A stretch of 64,000 nucleotides of DNA from positions 1,893,501 to 1,957,500 of the forward strand of contig CP012819.1 of assembly GCA_001936135.1 (NCBI GenBank), given 5' to 3'. Both the position numbers and the translations under genes were made by a program. The stretch is from Saccharomycopsis fibuligera x Saccharomycopsis cf. fibuligera. Lineage: Eukaryota > Ascomycota > Saccharomycetes > Ascoideales > Saccharomycopsidaceae. The notes under the pieces were generated by a model. That model had not been told where the DNA came from and ran no database searches. It saw nothing but the letters and a program-made list of their open reading frames with translations. Below, in pieces: positions 52,294-61,053 of the stretch. Position 1 is the stretch's first letter. Every line of letters begins with the position of its first letter.

Positions 52294-55227
52294 TTACTTA
52301 TCAACGCTTTTTTGAGCTATTACCGACGACAACGCCCTGCCAACAGCTTCTATATCCGTCATCAAACTGACATGCCCGCACTCACTAGCCACTTTTCCCA
52401 CAACATGCTTCTCGAAGCCTTCTATGTTCTCTGGCATCAACCATTTTTGATGAATCACACCATCCCCTGGACCGTAAAAGAAATCACCATAGTTCCCTTC
52501 CATAATATCTTTTTCACCATCAACAAACACACCACGCACTGATGGAACCGTATTACCGTACACTATAGCCAATGGTGGATAGTTCGCTTCATTTTTAGAG
52601 TTGTATTCGAGCTCGTTGACAAACTTGCGAGTACGCTTTAGAGTGCGAGAAAGATAGCTGTAAGCCTCATCGAAGGACATCTGAAATGCAGGTGAAGCAA
52701 CTGAGGGTGCAATCATATTGAGATTATTAGTAGTGTTAGCATTAGTACCACCAATAAGCTTGTTATATGTACTAGAAGCACTAGATGTATTGTTGGAATT
52801 ACTGGTAAAAAACGATGAGTCTCTATCCTTGTCTTTGAAAGAAAGCGAGTTGCTGCGTTTTTGAATATTATGGCTAATGGATTTTTTGATGGCATCAGCT
52901 CGAATTGTGTGGCCGGTAAATCGTGGCGAGAGTCTCAACAGACTACCACTATTATTGTTACTGACACTATTGCCATTGCTATTGGGGTGACTACTGCTGT
53001 TGCCAATTGTTAATGTGGTAACGTTAGAAATATCCGAGCTCTGCCGCGTTTTCACAGGAAAATCAACCAGTTTTCTGTATCTATAAGCAGCACCATTGCC
53101 ATTTGTTTTCAAGTTTTCATTAGCATTTCCATTGCCCAATTGGGTTAAATTTGGATGACTGCGAGGGCTGATAATATTCAAGTTCGAGACTTTTACATCC
53201 GTCACGTCAGCTGTTGATTCATTTGCTATAATATCACTATTGTCTTCATGATGTCTATGCTGTGATTGAGGCTGCCTTTGTTTACCAAGATTATGATTAT
53301 GATTACGGTGGTGATGATGATACTCTTGTTCTTCTGCTTCTATTTTCCGATTATGTGCCACCAACGGTGAAAGATTATACTTGACCCATGTATCCGGATC
53401 AAACAAATCTAGTTCAATGAACTTTCCTGTGTTCTTATCATAGAACACCTTTCCGTGCCGTGGCAAGAACACGAAACTGGATCGCATCAAGAAATTTGCT
53501 TCAGCGGTAAGCACCGTTTTGCTGAATAATACGGAATCGCCAAAACGGATTGGGCCCAAAATGTTCAAACATTCATATGGTGCCCCAATATACACTAACC
53601 CATTAAATAGCGTTGGATCTTGATTCATAGCGTGGTGTGCTAGCAAACCTCCCATAGAATGAGCGAGCACTAGCGCTCCCTTTCGTTTACTTGGATCCTC
53701 AGTCATATTTCCTGGTAAGGTTTCTAAAAATTTTTTGAGCTTAGCAGCGTTAATATCCGAAGATAATCTCCAGTCATAACCAAACTCATGGACTCTAGTA
53801 TTGGGTACGGCTCTAAGCTTCTTAATCAACTTTTTGGCAATATCAATAGGCCCAACGTTTTTAAGCATTCCATCAGCGTAAATTCTGTCTTCCATTGCGA
53901 GCTCATCGCTATCTTGCGGACCCACCACAAGGTCTACTTTACGCAAGTTTAAACCGACTTTGATAGGAATCCACACCCGTCGGTTGGTTTCTTTGTCTCT
54001 TAGAATGCTGCCACGATAGCCACCAAGGATTACAATATCACCTTCGAGCTGATTGAAAACGGTCTCGCTGTAATAAATGCGGTCTTTGATGCGCTGGCGG
54101 ACAATTTCACTAGGTACATTGGTGCCATTTTGAGTTGGCAAGGTGCCACTTCTTGTTGATAAGGAGATAGATGAGACATCAGAATGGCTATTAGTATTGC
54201 TACTATAAGGCAACAAATTACTACTTTTGATTGCCGTTTTCTTTTCATTGAGGTAATGCGCCATGTCTTTGGCAATGTTTGGAGTAAGCGCTTTGCGAAC
54301 CGCTCTTAGTCTCGAATTATCGGCTCCTTTAAAGTCTTTGTACAAGTATGCTTCTTCCAAGGTAGATAGCGAGTTATTGCGCTTGAGCTTTTCTTTCAAC
54401 TCATGCTTGTCGTAGTTCTGTGTAGTAATAAACCGGATGGAGCTGTCATTATTGAAGAATTTGAGCTTTGGAAGTCTCACAGAAGGAAGAAAGTTCATTA
54501 AAGACTCACCAAAGGGAAGGGAAAATGAAAAAATTTTCTGAGAATCTGGGGCGGGGGCATCATCAGCGACACTTCCTATATTAATAGATCTAAGCTTGCT
54601 GGTCAAAGTTCTTTTGGGGGGCTTAATTTGTTGGCCCTTTTTTTGCTGAATGCGAGCTTTCTCCTTTCCAACTAAGTCGTCCTCGTAATCGTCCTCAAAG
54701 TCCAACTCGTCTCTGTCATTAATAGATGAACCGCCAATGATGGACGAGGCAATGCTTCGAGAAAGCTTTCTTGTCAATGTTGGGTCTTGTAGTTGTGATA
54801 TATCATCAGCAGCAGCGAGATAGTGTAGGTCAGTGTCAGTATAATCGTCATTATCTGACAAGTCTTCTGAGTCGATATTCCCATTGTTAGTGTGGTTAGT
54901 GTGGTTGTTGTCGCTGTTGTCATGATCACCGTTGGGAGTATCTGTCAGCTTGGTAGCCGAAGCACTTGCTGTGTGGATATTAGTGTTTCGGGACCGGCCG
55001 GTATTTTGAAGATTCTGCAGATAGAGGATATCCCTTACCTCGTTTTCATTTTCATTGTCAAAATCTGCGCCAGAATCATCACCATTATTACCGTTTTTGT
55101 CAACGGATGTCAAACAGCCTTGGCTAATAGTGTTGGAAAACAATGATGGCTGATCGGAGAGGCTGTCATACCTGTTGGTAAGGACAGCACCACTAGTAAA
55201 GCGCTTGTCACTTGGGGTACCAGGCAT
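52294..55227 (-). CDS. LCAT/PDAT-like alpha/beta-hydrolase (977 aa)
   Basis: A large soluble-looking lipase or acyltransferase of the LCAT superfamily. The nucleophile elbow is VLAHSMGGLLAHH with Ser524. The likely acid is Asp922 in YGPGDGVIH and the likely base is His952 in ECGHVSLMTD. An oxyanion-type segment VILGGYRGS precedes it, and the block RVHEFGYDWRLS is typical of LCAT/PDAT members. Residues 1-340 are acidic and disordered. The catalytic Ser and the Asp/His pair are separated by about 400 residues because of an Asn/His/Ser-rich insertion (about 625-860). There is no N-terminal signal peptide or membrane anchor, unlike Lro1. The substrate cannot be stated; phospholipid or acylglycerol is the family expectation. 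It is divergent from CWC25 and lies directly beside the alpha genes. Confidence 0.85.
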   Translation of the reverse strand: MPGTPSDKRFTSGAVLTNRYDSLSDQPSLFSNTISQGCLTSVDKNGNNGDDSGADFDNENENEVRDILYLQNLQNTGRSRNTNIHTASASATKLTDTPNGDHDNSDNNHTNHTNNGNIDSEDLSDNDDYTDTDLHYLAAADDISQLQDPTLTRKLSRSIASSIIGGSSINDRDELDFEDDYEDDLVGKEKARIQQKKGQQIKPPKRTLTSKLRSINIGSVADDAPAPDSQKIFSFSLPFGESLMNFLPSVRLPKLKFFNNDSSIRFITTQNYDKHELKEKLKRNNSLSTLEEAYLYKDFKGADNSRLRAVRKALTPNIAKDMAHYLNEKKTAIKSSNLLPYSSNTNSHSDVSSISLSTRSGTLPTQNGTNVPSEIVRQRIKDRIYYSETVFNQLEGDIVILGGYRGSILRDKETNRRVWIPIKVGLNLRKVDLVVGPQDSDELAMEDRIYADGMLKNVGPIDIAKKLIKKLRAVPNTRVHEFGYDWRLSSDINAAKLKKFLETLPGNMTEDPSKRKGALVLAHSMGGLLAHHAMNQDPTLFNGLVYIGAPYECLNILGPIRFGDSVLFSKTVLTAEANFLMRSSFVFLPRHGKVFYDKNTGKFIELDLFDPDTWVKYNLSPLVAHNRKIEAEEQEYHHHHRNHNHNLGKQRQPQSQHRHHEDNSDIIANESTADVTDVKVSNLNIISPRSHPNLTQLGNGNANENLKTNGNGAAYRYRKLVDFPVKTRQSSDISNVTTLTIGNSSSHPNSNGNSVSNNNSGSLLRLSPRFTGHTIRADAIKKSISHNIQKRSNSLSFKDKDRDSSFFTSNSNNTSSASSTYNKLIGGTNANTTNNLNMIAPSVASPAFQMSFDEAYSYLSRTLKRTRKFVNELEYNSKNEANYPPLAIVYGNTVPSVRGVFVDGEKDIMEGNYGDFFYGPGDGVIHQKWLMPENIEGFEKHVVGKVASECGHVSLMTDIEAVGRALSSVIAQKSVDK

Positions 55228-56109
55228 GCTGTATGGGCAGAGCGAGTCAAAATTGTTGATTCATAAGATCTGGGGAGCGGGTGAGAACTTTATCTAGGAT
55301 ACCAAGTAATGGTTGAAAAGTGTGCTATTTATTATCCTGGGTTTTTGGCCGGTACGGCTAGGAAGAAATATTTAGAGCGAATGTGTGAGTTCCGATTTCT
55401 TTTTGTCCGGAGCCGTCGGGGCGGAGGCACGGCGGTCGTTGCTTTTTCCGCCGCATTGCTATAACGCCGTCTGCCCTCGGATATTACAAAGTCTACACAA
55501 GTAAGCATGACACATCGGCACCGTTCACCCATGTAAATACTTTACAACGGTAAAAAAGTACACAGGAAGCTCGATTGCCTGTGCAGCATAATAGACTGTG
55601 CAGACGAGCAAATGAGTGCTAAATTATTTTTTTGTTTCACAATAATGTAAAAGGAGGCAGTTGCCACAGCATTGGTTGCAAAATGTAGGTGCGTCTACAA
55701 GCAAGTTAATAACTTGGTTTGAAGAAGGTTTCGACGAAACGAAAAGTGGTAGCCAAGAGAATTTATTCAAGTAGAGCAAATCCTACCCGAAATCTATAGT
55801 ACAATATGGTTTAGTGTGCTTGAAAAGCCACGGTGTTTGGCTGTACAGGAAAGAGTAATAAAAGCCGTCAACTGCACAGCCAAGTTCGATGTTGCACACG
55901 CTTCTGTCGGTTTTAGAAGGATTGTGCTATAATCCTGCAGAGTCAAGTACTTATTATTTCTGCAGAATCACAGAAGGTTTTGTTTCTGTGATTTTGTACC
56001 GAGTTTTTGACAGCCCGGGATTTCCTGGATAGGCAAGTGATCCTCAAAAAAATCTCTTCGTTTGGCATCTAAGGCCGGGTATCGACAATCGTTGATGCGT
56101 ATCGAAAAG

Positions 56110-56143
<34 letters not shown>

Positions 56144-56278
56144 CGGTAGCATGGTCCTGAACATAGCGGGGGCTGATTTTTGATACAACGTATAAACACA
56201 CTGGTCCTTGTTTACAACCAAACTTGACGTTAACCTCTAGCCACTCAAACATTTCGGAACTTAGTCTGCACACCAGCT
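55228..56278. promoter_or_regulatory. Divergent promoter region of the lipase gene and CWC25
   Basis: A 1.05 kb region between two start codons. It contains a 33-base A run at about 56109-56142 and otherwise mixed sequence with no supported gene. Poly(dA:dT) tracts of this kind commonly keep yeast promoters nucleosome-free. Confidence 0.5.
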
Positions 56279-57400
56279 ATGGCCCCCGGTGATCTAAATT
56301 TGAAGAAGTCATGGAACCCCAAGCTTATCAAAAATCAGCAAAAGGTCTGGGAGAAAGAGCAGGAGGCGCTTCAAGAACGTAAAAAAATTCTTGAGCGGCA
56401 AAAGGAAATTGAAGCGGAGCGCGAAAAGCTTGAGTTGAAAAGACTTCGACAAGAAGCAAAGGGTCAAACAGACGGTAGTGTATTGGGGGATAGAATCGAT
56501 TGGATGTACGAACATGGACAAGTGGGTGATGGCTTGAAGCAGAGTGTTGCTGATACAACAAATGCGAACAGTACCGGCGAAGACAAAAGTGATGACAAAG
56601 ATGACTACTTGTTGGGAAAGAAAAGATTAGACGAGTTGATTCTCAAGAAAGCTAACGGAAGCAATGGTGATAATGGTGGAAATAGTGAGGCACAACAAGC
56701 AAAAAAATATAACAAGCTTGAAAGCGCATTGCTCGTTGGTAATCCAAATGCTACTGGTGGTCTACTAGACCAGCGCGAACTGATCAAGATCTCCAAAGAT
56801 GATCCAATGGCTAAAATAAAGTTGATGAAGTTGCAACGGCAAAGACAGCAGGAGCAGCTACAGGCTAGAATTACATCAGTCAAAACTGCGGTTGGCAACA
56901 GTATTAATAAGAGCAAAAGAAGTAGTGACAATAGTGATCTGGAGAGGTCGAAGAAACGATCAAGAGAAGATAGTGATTATGAAAACAAGGAACTTATCCA
57001 CCGCCATCAGCGAAGTGACAGCCGCGAAAAGCACAGCAGCCACGAAGCAGACAAATATGGCCGTGATAGACACAAAAGAGAACGACATCATAGCAGAGAT
57101 TACCATAGCAGAGACCATCATAGCAGAGACCATCATAGCAGAGACCATCATAGCAGCCGTCATCGTCATAGCCATAGCAGACATTCAGAACATCGGAGTC
57201 ATGAAACGCTGCGCCACAGCAGTCATTTGACTAGCGGCAGAGAAAATTCTAGCAACAGGAATCACTCTAGTCACAAAGACCCCTCAAGCCATAGATATCA
57301 CAAGGATCGCACCAGCTATGGAGATCATGGCCTGCGCACTGACCCCCAAAAAGACTACACAAGCCCCGCCATTAGTAGCAATAGTATGAATTCCGAGTAA
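56279..57400 (+). CDS. CWC25: CWC25 orthologue, spliceosome step-one factor (373 aa)
   Basis: Cwc25 joins the activated spliceosome with Prp2/Yju2 action and promotes the first transesterification. The N-terminal CIR-type block is clear: MAPGDLNLKKSWNPKL, then NQQKVWEKEQEALQERKK, a charged helix, and LDWMYEHG-like RIDWMYEHG near residue 80. Further blocks are DDYLLGKKRLDELI, YNKLESALLVGNPNA and DDPMAKIKLMKLQ. The C-terminal third is RS/RD/RH-rich and low in complexity, with HHSRD repeats coded by a 15 bp tandem repeat at about 57086-57155. Length is above S. cerevisiae Cwc25 (179 aa as I recall) because of this tail, and nearer to CWC25 proteins of intron-richer fungi. SUI1 and CWC25 are neighbours here as in S. 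cerevisiae. Confidence 0.93.
   Translation: MAPGDLNLKKSWNPKLIKNQQKVWEKEQEALQERKKILERQKEIEAEREKLELKRLRQEAKGQTDGSVLGDRIDWMYEHGQVGDGLKQSVADTTNANSTGEDKSDDKDDYLLGKKRLDELILKKANGSNGDNGGNSEAQQAKKYNKLESALLVGNPNATGGLLDQRELIKISKDDPMAKIKLMKLQRQRQQEQLQARITSVKTAVGNSINKSKRSSDNSDLERSKKRSREDSDYENKELIHRHQRSDSREKHSSHEADKYGRDRHKRERHHSRDYHSRDHHSRDHHSRDHHSSRHRHSHSRHSEHRSHETLRHSSHLTSGRENSSNRNHSSHKDPSSHRYHKDRTSYGDHGLRTDPQKDYTSPAISSNSMNSE
57086..57155 (+). repeat. 15 bp tandem repeat in CWC25 (HHSRD units)
   Basis: Units close to AGAGACCATCATAGC recur four times, coding for His-His-Ser-Arg-Asp. They fall inside the RS/RH-rich C-terminal tail of CWC25. Confidence 0.85.
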
Positions 57401-58887
57401 ACTTCAGCGAAGAGCTAGTAGTAACAAAATACTACCATAAATTTCATTCAGGAGACACAAATTTGAATAAATAGCAGTCTGGGCCAGTGAAATAGTTCAT
57501 TCTTTCCACATTATTCGCCAGCTGTGGCCAGCTTCCGGAAGTTGAATAAACATTGTTGAAAGGCGCAACGTTTTGGAAAGATTTTCAGTTAGTAGTGATT
57601 GAACTCCAAAGAGATATTAACTGAGAAGTAAAGAAAGCAGCGAATGATTGCTTACGAGGTAACATCTTATTTAATTGCACACGATGAGTATGATTTCCTG
57701 TAATTTCACTTTCTCTATATATATACCTTCAACTTCATAGAAATGTTTTGTTGTCGGGAAATTAGTTCTGTATATTTACAAGCACGAGGTATTGCTTACA
57801 CGTCTTGTAAATCAGTTAATGGCTTCAGGTTTATACAATTTTTGCTAGAGCTTCACAATATACCACTTTTAAGATGCTTTTTTAATTTATTCAGCATGAA
57901 GACATTAGTTTTAAGTACATCGAATCATACCCTTTATTACTTTATATGCATGATGTAGTTAAAATTCTTTTTCCCGAAATATAGCGGTAGCACATATCAT
58001 ATATAACATGCTGGCTAGGCTATCAATCTGCGAATATGCAGAAAACCACATGTCCGCAGCCTGCAAATGAGTCAAGGTGCAGCCAAACAACTAAGCTCGA
58101 GCTCAAGTCGATGACACCAGAAACACAAACGATCGTTTACCAGCTCCAGAGCTCTGAGTTTAGCCTTAGTATCGCCGAGTAAAAAAATTACACAAGACTG
58201 AGCAAACCAATAAAAGTTTGTGAAGAGTTTATCTCGGAAGAAACATCAAAAATCCAAAGATTAGTAATTGACAACATTATTATTATTACTTGTTGAAACT
58301 CTATGTCGTTCCTCTTCATATTGTTCAATCGACATATACTTCCTCAGCCAAAGTTGTACTATGGCGCTTAGTTTTCCTATAAATAAAACACAAACATGCG
58401 GTGCATTTACTACTGATGACAGCTGCTTGACAAAGTGCGCATTACCAATGAAATGGCGCAATGTCAACGCGACTAATAAATTAATGATTGTACCTACAAC
58501 TAACACTGTTTAAAATTTTCTAGCAAAGATCGAAGCCCGTCAACAGGCCATGACTCACTATATTAACTGGAAAATATAAATGAAATATATAAAGGGAAAT
58601 AAGCCAGCAAGATAAGACAAAGCTGAAGAATACAACAAAAATATACTTAACCAATATAAATGGTACAAAGTACAAAATCAGACGAATCAAAAAACGAAAA
58701 GCACAACTCAACAAACGTTTTTAATTTGGTTTAAATTTTAACGACTAGTTGATAAAGTAGCGCACGCAAAAATGAGAGTGGCCTTCTGTTTTTCAGTTTT
58801 GCCCCTGGTACCAAGCGCAATGATTCTTCTGACCGGTTTCGATACCACTGCAATAGTAGCAGTAGCACAAACAAGCATTTAAAAAGC
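57401..58887. other. Convergent intergenic region between CWC25 and SUI1
   Basis: 1.5 kb between two 3' ends, longer than needed for two terminators. It has only short AT-rich frames without motifs and no tRNA-like B box that I can see. Confidence 0.55.
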
Positions 58888-59496
58888 TTAGAAACCGTGG
58901 ACTTTGATGTTTTTCTTCTTGAGGCCGAGCTGAGTAGTCAAGAATTCTAAGACTTTAGCTCTTTGGTCACCTTGTAATTGGATGACATCACCTAACTCTT
59001 CGTCTTTGACAACGTTACCGTTGCAGCCGAAATCTTTCTTCAAGACTTTTAAAATACGCTTGGAGTCATATTCACTTGGAAGACCTTGAACCGTGGTTAA
59101 TGTTTTACGTCCATTTCTTTGTTGGATACGAATATGGATATAATTGGTTGGTTGAGAATCGTCGTCACCAGTATCGGCGAATGGATCTGAAGTTGTTAGT
59201 AAATTTAATGCAATTTCAACTTTATGAAAGGAACAAAATATAATTCAGGGGAAAAATGCAAAGACGCGATAACATTAAATGAAAGATCAAGTAGAAGGAA
59301 CTCGGACTAACCGCTGCGCTCAAGACGCTCAAGACAACACATCAGCAGATTCCTCGGAGGCAAAATATAAAAAAAAAATTCAGGATACCACCATTTTTTA
59401 TACAAATAATCAACAAAACCAAATAAATATTCAAAGAGGCATTTAACGCCAAACAAAAGACTTACCAAAAGACTTAAGGTTTTCAATAGAAGTCAT
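58888..59496 (-). CDS. SUI1: SUI1 orthologue, translation initiation factor eIF1 (109 aa, one intron)
   Basis: eIF1 binds the 40S subunit near the P site and enforces accurate AUG selection. The gene has two exons. Exon 1 (59496-59466) codes for MTSIENLKSF plus one base. Exon 2 (59186-58888) continues DPFADTGDDDSQPTNYIHIRIQ-type sequence to the end KKKNIKVHGF. The 279-base intron (59465-59187) begins GTAAGT and ends with TTTACTAACAACTTCAG, a perfect TACTAAC branch point 8 bases before the AG. The spliced frame is exactly 330 nt with stop. The protein matches S. cerevisiae Sui1 almost residue for residue, including IRIQQRNGRKTLTTVQG and the GDQRAKV segment. S. cerevisiae SUI1 is intronless as I recall. 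The gene has no CTG codon. Confidence 0.97.
59187..59465 (-). other. SUI1 intron with TACTAAC branch point
   Basis: The 5' splice site reads G|GTAAGT. The branch point TACTAAC lies at about 59194-59200 and the acceptor AACTTCAG follows. The intron splits an Asp codon after residue 10. Confidence 0.95.
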
Positions 59497-60465
59497 AAAC
59501 TAGTTGCTGTGTGAGTAACTATGGGATGTGATTTAAAAAGAGATACACTTGTGGAGTAAAGTTAGCACCGTTATTGAGTGAAGCCGACTAAACTTGTATG
59601 TATGAAGTTGAAAAAGATGAATTGAGTTCTATTTTTCGTAATTCTCAGGAGAAATTTTGAAAAGAAGAAGAAGATAGAAATAATGGAACCGGAAGGATTT
59701 TTATAAAGGACAAACAGCAGGAAGAAAAAGAAAGAGCAATGCCGACAAAATGGAAAAGAGAGAAAAAAAAAGAAAAAGCAAAATTGCCGCCCGGAAAAAA
59801 AAAACAGAGGTATGGTCACGAGGACATAAGCCACAAACACCCAAACACCACATGATCCTGATGTTGAGAACATCCTAACATCGCACGATATCTAATATTG
59901 TGAATACCCTCTTCAAAAACTAACTATAGTTAATAGATTAAACCGATTGAAAGACATGAAAGCAAAGTCATTAGAAGCTCATTGGAACGTGAATATGGTC
60001 AGGTGAGCAGATCAGCCCGAGCAATAAGAAAACAAAATGAAAAAGCAAAAAGACAAAAAACATAAATAAAATAAAAAACTAAACTAGCAAAATAGGAACA
60101 AAAACAAACTATTAATGTATGAGAATTAGAATGAGAAAGAAAATAAATTCTAAGATGAAACGAATAGGAGCAAAAGCAATAACAAGAACGAATTATGACT
60201 ATTGAAAAGGCAAAAAAAAGAGATGAGATAGAAAAGCTATAATAATAATGATAGTAGACAATGAGAAGAACCAGAAGAAAAATTATGACAAGAATAAACA
60301 GAAACGAAATTGACAAACTTGAAGAACAAAAATGAGATCATTGGAAACCAAAGAGAGAATCAGAAAAAGTTTAACACATTGGTAGTTATACTTTGACGAA
60401 AAAGGCGCTAATAACTTGTGCTAATACTGGAGAACAATCTCCCTTCTATTTTCTCATTATGCTAA
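59497..60465. other. Intergenic region between DPH4 and SUI1
   Basis: A 0.97 kb A-rich (plus-strand) spacer containing the DPH4 3' end and the SUI1 promoter. The frames it contains are poly-Phe/Tyr translations of A/T-rich DNA and do not look like proteins. Confidence 0.55.
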
Positions 60466-61053
60466 TTAATCATCAAGATCATAATAGCGAACCTTGATAC
60501 ACAAGCTACAAGCAGAACACTGAACCACAATTAAATAACCTCCTGTATCGTCGCTTTTCCCACTATTTTCCAAGTCCCAATCACTTAGCACAATACTTTT
60601 CGCCGTTTTGCATCGCGGACAGTCTTTCTGCCAAAGAACGGTATTATTGGCAAAGTCTTCATGGAATTCAAATTCGTCCAAACTGAAAGTCTCCAATCCT
60701 TGCATGTGGGTGTAATTGATGAGGTTCAGTCTGGTTGCATTGTTGTCTAATTCAATGTCATAATTGCGCCTTGAGACGTCGTTGGTAAGAACTTCGTGGG
60801 CAGTTTGGATTCTACTAATGAAGTCAAGGTTTTCTCTGCTATGTACACCGGTTCTGTCTGGATGGTAAAGGAAGAATAAATGACGATAGGCGCTTTTGAT
60901 TGTTTGGGTATCGGCGTCATGGGACACCCCAAGGATTGAGTAGTGGTCTTGGTATTGGTAGATGTTGTAGTACGGCAGCTGTGGTGGTGACAGCTGCTGC
61001 TGCTGCTGCTGCTGCTGTTGCTGCTGCTGTTGATTATTATTGAATGAGCTCAT
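60466..61053 (-). CDS. DPH4: DPH4/JJJ3 orthologue, diphthamide-synthesis J protein (195 aa)
   Basis: Dph4 (Jjj3) supports the first step of diphthamide synthesis on elongation factor 2, as an iron-binding electron-carrier J protein with a CSL zinc finger. A J domain follows an N-terminal poly-Gln run: DHYSILGVSHDADTQTIKSAY, then FFLYHPDRTG with the HPD motif near residue 64, then the helix AHEVLTNDVSRRNYD. The CSL-type zinc module lies in the last 75 residues, with CPRC and VQCSACSLCIKVRY supplying four Cys. Family proteins have DEF...D near the start of this module and DEFEFHED is present here. Length is close to S. cerevisiae Jjj3 (172 aa as I recall) plus the Gln-rich leader. Confidence 0.92.
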   Translation of the reverse strand: MSSFNNNQQQQQQQQQQQQQLSPPQLPYYNIYQYQDHYSILGVSHDADTQTIKSAYRHLFFLYHPDRTGVHSRENLDFISRIQTAHEVLTNDVSRRNYDIELDNNATRLNLINYTHMQGLETFSLDEFEFHEDFANNTVLWQKDCPRCKTAKSIVLSDWDLENSGKSDDTGGYLIVVQCSACSLCIKVRYYDLDD

